In this document: positions 58,519 through 64,000 of the stretch, piece after piece
Position numbering within the stretch: the first letter of the stretch is position 1
Layout: every line of letters starts with the position of its first letter
NCBI RefSeq assembly: GCF_029931775.1
Contig: NC_079318.1
Coordinates: 25,124,159-25,188,158 of the forward strand
Direction: 5' to 3'
DNA: 64,000 bases
Origin: Euleptes europaea
Taxonomy: Eukaryota; Chordata; Lepidosauria; Squamata; Sphaerodactylidae
Translations under genes and position numbers: made by a program
Notes under the pieces: model-generated
Told to the model about the DNA's origin: nothing
Seen by the model: only the letters and a program-made list of their open reading frames with translations
The model's database searches: none

Positions 58519-58681
58519 GAATTGGAAAAACCACATTGATCCAGAAAACCATTGAAGTTTTGAGACCGTCCGTTGGCCCTATTGATGGATTTTACACAGA
58601 AGAAGTGAGAGAAGGTGGCCGGAGAATAGGATTTGATGTTGTCACTCTAAGCGGAAGAAGAGGAGTTTTATCTAGGATTGG
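58519..58681 (+). CDS. NTPCR: NTPCR exon 2
   Basis: Starts after TTGTTACAG and completes the Gly codon, then IGKTTLIQKTIEVLRPSVGP, IDGFYTEEVREGGRRIGFDV and VTLSGRRGVLSRI, ending in the first two bases of a Gly codon before the donor GTACTA. Human has VGKTTLIHKASEVLKSSGVP, VDGFYTEEVRQGGRRIGFDV and VTLSGTRGPLSRVG. It holds the catalytic Lys-Thr of Walker A and the FYTEEVR block typical of THEP1-family NTPases. No stop or frame break. The donor context (GG|GTACTA) is weak but keeps phase with exon 3. Confidence 0.93.
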
Positions 58682-59358
58682 GTACTAATGTTTTAAAAGA
58701 TACACTGTGGCATCTCACTTCCAAAGCATTTGGCACAAATGCCCTTTTGTGACCACTGCGCTCTAAATCCTAAGTCTGTTGGGGTTGGCTGAAGTGGTAA
58801 AACCGTGACCATCATGTAGTAAGAAAATGTCTTGTAACCAAGCAAAATATTGGAGCATGCAATCAAATGAGAAGTGGAAGTAGTAGTAGTCACCGTTCAC
58901 TATAAGTATGTATGACTTAGAAAATCAACACTATACTCCTAATTATGCCGTCTTGTGGACCCTGATAGGGTGGAAAGGTGGCATAAAATGTTTCCAATCA
59001 GTCCAAATTAAGAATTATGGCAACCTTCCAGAGCAATTAAAGGACCACTTGGGTGAATCCAATGCCCCGACTGACTACTCCATTGCTGTCACCTGTTGTG
59101 GTCGTATATCATTCCAATCTATCATATTTCATAATAATACTGTGCAAGGATTAATGTCTTGCAAGTATTGGGATACTAGCAGCTACCTGGAGCAGCAAAG
59201 AAAAGTATGGAGATATTAGCAGGGAAAGGGAAGAAGAAGGGTCTTGGCATGCCCAGTGGAGAACTGGTGTGCTTCCCTGTTGAGAAACCCTATCCGAAGT
59301 GTTAATTGTTTCTGCTGTTTGTGGTATTTAATTTTTAATATTTTCTTCCTTTCTTTAG
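58682..59358 (+). other. NTPCR intron 2
   Basis: Intron of 677 bases, phase 2. The acceptor CTTTCTTTAG is preceded by a long pyrimidine tract. A 103-codon open frame (58908-59219) lies inside but shows no recognisable domain. No repeats identified. Confidence 0.75.
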
Positions 59359-59455
59359 CTCTAGCTCCTCAGTGACAAGGCATGAATACCGTGTTGGCCA
59401 ATATGTAGTAGACCTAGCTTCATTTGAACAGTTGGTTCTTCCTTTGTTGAGATAC
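59359..59455 (+). CDS. NTPCR: NTPCR exon 3
   Basis: After TTTCTTTAG the exon completes the Gly codon and gives SSSSVTRHEYRVGQYVVDLA and SFEQLVLPLLRY, then the donor GTGAGT at 59456 in phase 0. Human reads LEPPPGKRECRVGQYVVDLT then SFEQLALPVLRN. The first ten residues are a variable loop, the rest is nearly identical. With exons 1 and 2 this gives 98 of about 190 residues; the Walker B region (human VCVIDEIGKME) must lie on exons beyond 64000. Confidence 0.93.
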
Positions 59456-60339
59456 GTGAGTAGCTTATTTAAGTTTTTGGTGAGCGACTTGTGATCTGAT
59501 GTTGTCATTGAAATATAAATGTAATATTTCGCATTCCTTCAGGGGCTCTTTGTGATGTAGCGGCTCTTTGGTTTAAAGCAGAAGTTCTCCAACTACCTGA
59601 GGGACCCCATTTTTGTTTAAACATTTTCATGGGCTCTCCCCCCCGCCCAAGTCCTTCTTACACTGGCACCTGCCATGTGGCAGACAGCTGCTTTTCAAAA
59701 TGTGTGGCAAGCAGTACACATCTCATGGATGCTTCTGTCTCCCAGTGTTTCCTGTGTTAACACTTTAAAAGCAAGTTTAAGTCCGATGTTTGTGTTGTTT
59801 GCTCATGACCTACAAGGTCAGGTCTCAGGCGACAGCTGACTTTATATAGGGCTACAAATTCAAAAGGTCCTGACTGAAGTTCTGATCAGTCACCCATTGA
59901 TTGGAAGAGACTTTGCGCCAGAGACCGAACGAAACTGCCTTATTGGTTAATAACTTCGAGCCAGAGGCCAGCTGAATAGGGGAGGAAAGGGGCTTGGGGA
60001 AAAAAACATTCAGAGCTGCTTGCAGACCAGTGTCTCGCACACACTTCAGTGTTCAATGAAAAATTGCAATTGGCTGTTGAACACCCTTGTAACTCTGTGA
60101 TATCCTTCGCATTGGAAAACTGAAAACCAATTCAGTTTTGTGTCTGATGTAACTATGATGACAGTACTGGGATTCTACCTCCTTGATACCACTCTGCCTA
60201 TTGGAGTTCCTGGTGCTGATCTATTGGATTTTATTTCATGCATGAATTTCTGTGCTGGATCCCAGCAGCCAAGCAGTGCATTTTCTGACTAGTACTCTGA
60301 GTCATCTGTAAGTTAGGTGGCTGCAGGTAATTGCGGCTC
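59456..60339 (+). other. NTPCR intron 3, unique part
   Basis: No recognised repeat or coding segment before the LINE at 60340. Intron 3 runs past the window end. Confidence 0.5.
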
Positions 60340-63300
60340 TGTCAATTCAATTCAATTCAGTTCAAAAACCTTTATTGGCATAACAAATCGTACAAGGTAT
60401 TCCAGAATTTGACAAATGATAAAAACATCAATATAGAAATCTGTAGCAATAGATATGAATAAAATGAGGTATGCCGGAGTACAGTGAATATAAGGTATAT
60501 ATAGAAAATGAGTGTCTACAAGTAACTGGAATAGCAGCTATTATATTTTTTGTTTGATTTTTATCAGAGCTTGCTTCAAAAACATGGCTACTATTTCTGT
60601 AGTTTCTGGATCATACCTGTTCAGTAAAAGTCTAAACAAAGAGTGGGGGGAAGAGTTCCTATCCAAAATTGATGGCATTAAAAATTTAGTACGTAGGTCC
60701 GCTAGCATTTCACATTCCAATAAAATATGATAAATGGAGTCTATCTGATTAAAGCCACAGCCACAAATTCTCTTTTCCAAATTCTCTTTACCACTAAATC
60801 TCCCGAATAAAACCGCCGATGGGAAGGCATTTTGTCTAGCTATCATAAAGGCCCTACGGAGGGAAGGATCACTTAAAAAGTAGAAGTAATCCTGGAGGAA
60901 TCCAAAATTGGCAGAAAGACCCAATTTGGATGAAGAACAAGATAAAGGAGTTGCAGGCAGGATTGTTTGTCTTTCATGGTCAAGTAGTCTTTGCTTAATA
61001 ACTCGGAAAATGGTTTGCCTGTCCAGCATCAATAAATTGTCTATATCTAATCCCAAGGTTTTCAATTTGTGTGGGATAAGCGTGAACCACTCTGTATCTG
61101 CAGCTTCTTTTAATAAAAAGGGAGTAAGACGATTTTCATTTGGAGAAAAATGAATCTTAATCCAGTATTTAAAAGTTAAGAGCCAAGCTTTGGTCTCTAA
61201 AGTCATCATTCCAGTTTCACTAAGGATAGATTGGAATGGGACGCAACTAGGAAGTCCTAGTATTTGGCGGAGGAAGGAAGTCTGTACATCTTCCAAATTT
61301 TTATTCAGTGCTTCTATCCAGACAGGTATTCCATACAGTAGTTGCGCCAAAATCTTAACTGTAAAAACATGAATAGCTGCAGGTACATATTGGTTCCCTT
61401 TTAAGTAAAAAAATCGTTTAATCTGTGATGCTGAATATTTAGCTAAGTTGATGACATTATTTCTGTGATTTGTCCAAGTTAAATTGTAGTTAAAAGTGAG
61501 ACCCAAATATTTAAAAGTCTTGACCTGCTCTATTGGTACATTGTCGATGGACCATTTTGAAAGATGCCAGCTTTTGGTGAAAACTAGAATTTTTGTTTTG
61601 GCATAATTAATTTGCAATTTGTTACGTTTACAATAATTGGCGAACAGTTGTAGGTGTCTTAATAAGCCGACCCTTGTAAAAGATAAAATAGCGGCGTCAT
61701 CAGCGTAAAGTAACAGTGGAATTTTCAGGTTTCCAATCTTAGGGGAATGACCATCAATTGAGTTAAAAATCTTTGGAAGATCAGCTAAAAATAGATTAAA
61801 AAGATGCGGGGCTAAAACGCAGCCTTGTTTCACTGTTTTTGAGGTGGGAATTTTGGGTGTTAAGTGGCCTTCATCCGAGAATTTGACCTGGCAAAAGGTA
61901 CCTGTGTGGAGTTGTTTAATGAGATATAGAAGGCGGGGGTCTATGTTCAGGGACTCTAATTTGTTCCAGAGAAGGTTCCGATCAATTGAATCAATAGCTC
62001 CTTTTAAATCTATAAAAGCAACATATAACGTTTTTGTGCCCGATTTCATATATTTTTTTGCTAGACAAGATAAAAGGAGACAGTGGTCCACTGTGGAACA
62101 TCCTTTTATAAATCCAATTTGTTCAGGGCCAATGATTTTATTATCCTGTATCCATTTAACTAGTCGTTGTTCTAGATATTTAGCATAGATTTTAGATATA
62201 ATGTTCAAGAGGCTGATTGGGCGATAATTTTCGGGACAGTCTAATCCTCCTTTTTTATAGATTGGTATTATTATTGCACTTAGCCAATCTTCAGGAATAC
62301 AGCCAAAATTGTTGATGGTAGTAAATAGCTTTGCTAGTGGATCTGTCCACCAGTCTGCATTTTTTTTTAAATTTTTAATTTTTTAATGCTTTTTATAATA
62401 AAACATACAAACACAAAAAAAGAAAAAAATATAATGGTAGTGAAATCATAATACAACAACAACAACAACAAAAAACCAACATACCGTAAAATATATAAAA
62501 CATATACAGAGCACTGATTCACTGCTAATACAATATTCTTTTCTCTTTATAAACCCTATAGTGCCCTAAAACCCAAGTCTGCATTTTTTTTAAAGAGTTC
62601 TGGAGGCAGCGCGTCCAAACCTGGAGACTTCCCAGATTTTAATTTCAAAATTATATCTTTTAAATCCTCTGATCTCACTGGTTCCCATGAAGGGTAAAGA
62701 GAGTCAGTAAGGGCGGCTGGGATTATATTGGTTTGTGGAGGGCAATCATTATCCGCATAGATGGAACCAAAGTAATCCATCCAGGTTTGGGGGGAAATAG
62801 TTGACGCTGGTGGGTTTTGATCTTTATTGATGTTACTGGAAAGCATCCTCCAAAATAGTTTGCGGTTATTTGTGGTAAAGGCTCAATATAGTTGGTTCCA
62901 TTCGTTTTGGAAGAATATCTCTTTTTCCGAATCAGCTCTCAAAAAGCTTTTTTTTGCATTTGGTATTCGGCATAGTGATCAAGGTCCCTTGACATACACT
63001 AGTCATGAAATATGGTCCTCAACTATTTTCTTGGTTAAACAGTCGGTGTCAAACCAGGAATGAGTTCTAGGTCTTGAACAATTTATGGGAGCAGCTTTAG
63101 ATTTACATTGGTTAATTATTTGTAAATAAATTGAAATAGTTTCTTCAGGAATAATTGCATTCATTATTTTCTCTCTCAGCGCAGTTAGTGTCTCAGAGTA
63201 TAGTAAGGAAAACATTGCTGTCTCATTTGCAATGGACCATGTGATCCGTTTCAGTTTTTCTCCTCCCTGTTCGTCGCTTCGTTTATCGTTATAGTTTTTC

Positions 63301-64000
63301 CCTTGGGTAAGATCGATAAATATTTCTAAGGGAAGGTAGTCACTCTCAGTGCGATATGCTAAATTTGCACTTTTCACATTTTTTAATATTTCAAGGGAGC
63401 ATAGTCCATAATCGATCGCAGCCAGTAGGAGCCCTGAAAGTGTATTCAACTGAGTTGGGAAATTGACCAAGGCCATTTAGAATAATAACATTTTGAGCTA
63501 TGCAGAATTCATAGAGTCTAAGGCCAGCTCTGTTAATTATTTTATCTTTAGACAAGCGAGTAAAGGTCAAAGGCCAGGGTAAAGGGTCGTTCTCATCATA
63601 GCCCAGCTGAGAAATTATTTTATTGAGGTTGTTGCCTGAGCGAGAATTGAAATCATCAGCTATAACAAAGACTGCTGTTGGATGTCTTTTAGATAAAGAT
63701 GTAACGAACTCAGAGAGGGAATCCCACTGAGCAAGGATTTCGTTAGTTGATGGAAGGTAGACATTAATTATGATTAATTGAATCTTAGGGAAAGTTAAGC
63801 CGATAGCTTGGGCAATAGAAGCACAGGGTCCGAGATCCAAGGGTATACAATTGCAGGTTAGTTTGAATAATATGGAAAGACCACCTTTGCATCTACCCTT
63901 CTGCCTGGGTTTAGTAGCTAGGAGGTTGAATGACTTGAAGCCTTTTAAATTCACGTCCGTTTCTGACCATGTCTCTTGTAAAAGGATACAATTAAATGAG
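60340..64000 (-). mobile_element. Vingi/Ingi-like LINE (endonuclease plus reverse transcriptase), near full length
   Basis: On the minus strand, in order: CILLQETWS at the right edge; an apurinic-type endonuclease (63990-63003) with ADDFNSR and the IDYGLC block; a linker with WMDYFGSIY and LKSGKSPGLDALPPELF (62846-62560); reverse transcriptase (about 62340-60541) with ENYRPISLLNIISKIYAKYL, FIDLKGAIDSIDR, VKQGCVLAPHLFNLFLADL and the catalytic LLYADDAAIL near 61700; and a C-terminal zinc-knuckle CGCGFNQIDSIYHILLEC. The 3' end has TTATGCCAATAAAGG and a (GAATT)n tail at 60340-60365. Frames change at about 63400-63470 and between 63000 and 62850, so it is a decayed copy, but the 555-codon RT frame is open. 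The 5' end lies outside the window. Clade by general look only (single ORF, APE, no RNase H seen). Confidence 0.8.
62371..62575 (-). mobile_element. Short L1-like insert in the LINE
   Basis: AGTCTGCATTTTTTTT is present on both sides (from 62352 and from 62576), a target duplication of at least 15 bases. T-rich at left, so inserted in minus orientation with its A-tail there. (ACA)n lies at 62454-62470. It interrupts the linker/RT of the older LINE. Confidence 0.8.

Noticed and set aside
58908-59219. 103-codon open frame inside NTPCR intron 2
   Set aside because: No recognisable domain, no similarity to NTPCR, and it lies between two well-supported exons.

Overview
The window is a stretch of reptile genome, almost certainly squamate (lizard, gecko or snake). 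The reasons are the mix of RTE/BovB LINEs, tRNA-derived SINEs of the Sauria type, 5S-rRNA-headed SINEs with a BovB-like tail, CR1 and L2 LINEs, and many small inverted-repeat DNA elements. A gecko is my guess, not a demonstration.

Two host genes are visible, both on the + strand. MAP10 (5412-7961) is a single-exon gene for a microtubule-associated protein with a strong CpG-rich start. NTPCR begins at 54697 in a second CpG-rich block. Three of its exons are seen (54697-54730, 58519-58681, 59359-59455); the rest, including the Walker B part, lies beyond the right edge. The MAP10-NTPCR order and orientation are as I know them from human 1q42.2, so this is conserved synteny. I see no other host protein-coding gene in the roughly 46 kb between them.

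Layout. 1-5100: SINE and LINE 3' ends, then a BovB LINE split by a palindromic satellite-like array (about 2919-4828) and a 5S-type SINE. 5100-8730: MAP10 and its probable 3' UTR. 8.5-26 kb: mostly unique AT-rich DNA with scattered SINEs and a larger BovB fragment (23.1-24.65 kb). 26.1-27.6 kb: a small inverted-repeat element and a TA-flanked transposon carrying a GC-rich minisatellite. 28-38 kb: SINEs, a hAT-type element with a perfect 8-bp duplication, and a small element broken by an unclassified insert. 38-49 kb: nested LINEs, GATA/GACA microsatellites, a CR1 hairpin, CR1 ends. 49-54.4 kb: a dense set of small DNA elements and hammerhead-ribozyme-like repeats just upstream of NTPCR. 54.7-64 kb: NTPCR exons and introns; intron 3 holds a large 5'-open LINE on the minus strand (60340 to the window end), itself interrupted by a short L1-like insert.

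The most interesting material is (1) a cluster of hammerhead-like folds in dispersed repeats close to NTPCR exon 1, (2) the palindromic array with a repeated short open frame, (3) the TA-flanked element with a minisatellite inside, and (4) a readable order of nested insertions with intact target duplications. All family names are from pattern recognition without database searches.
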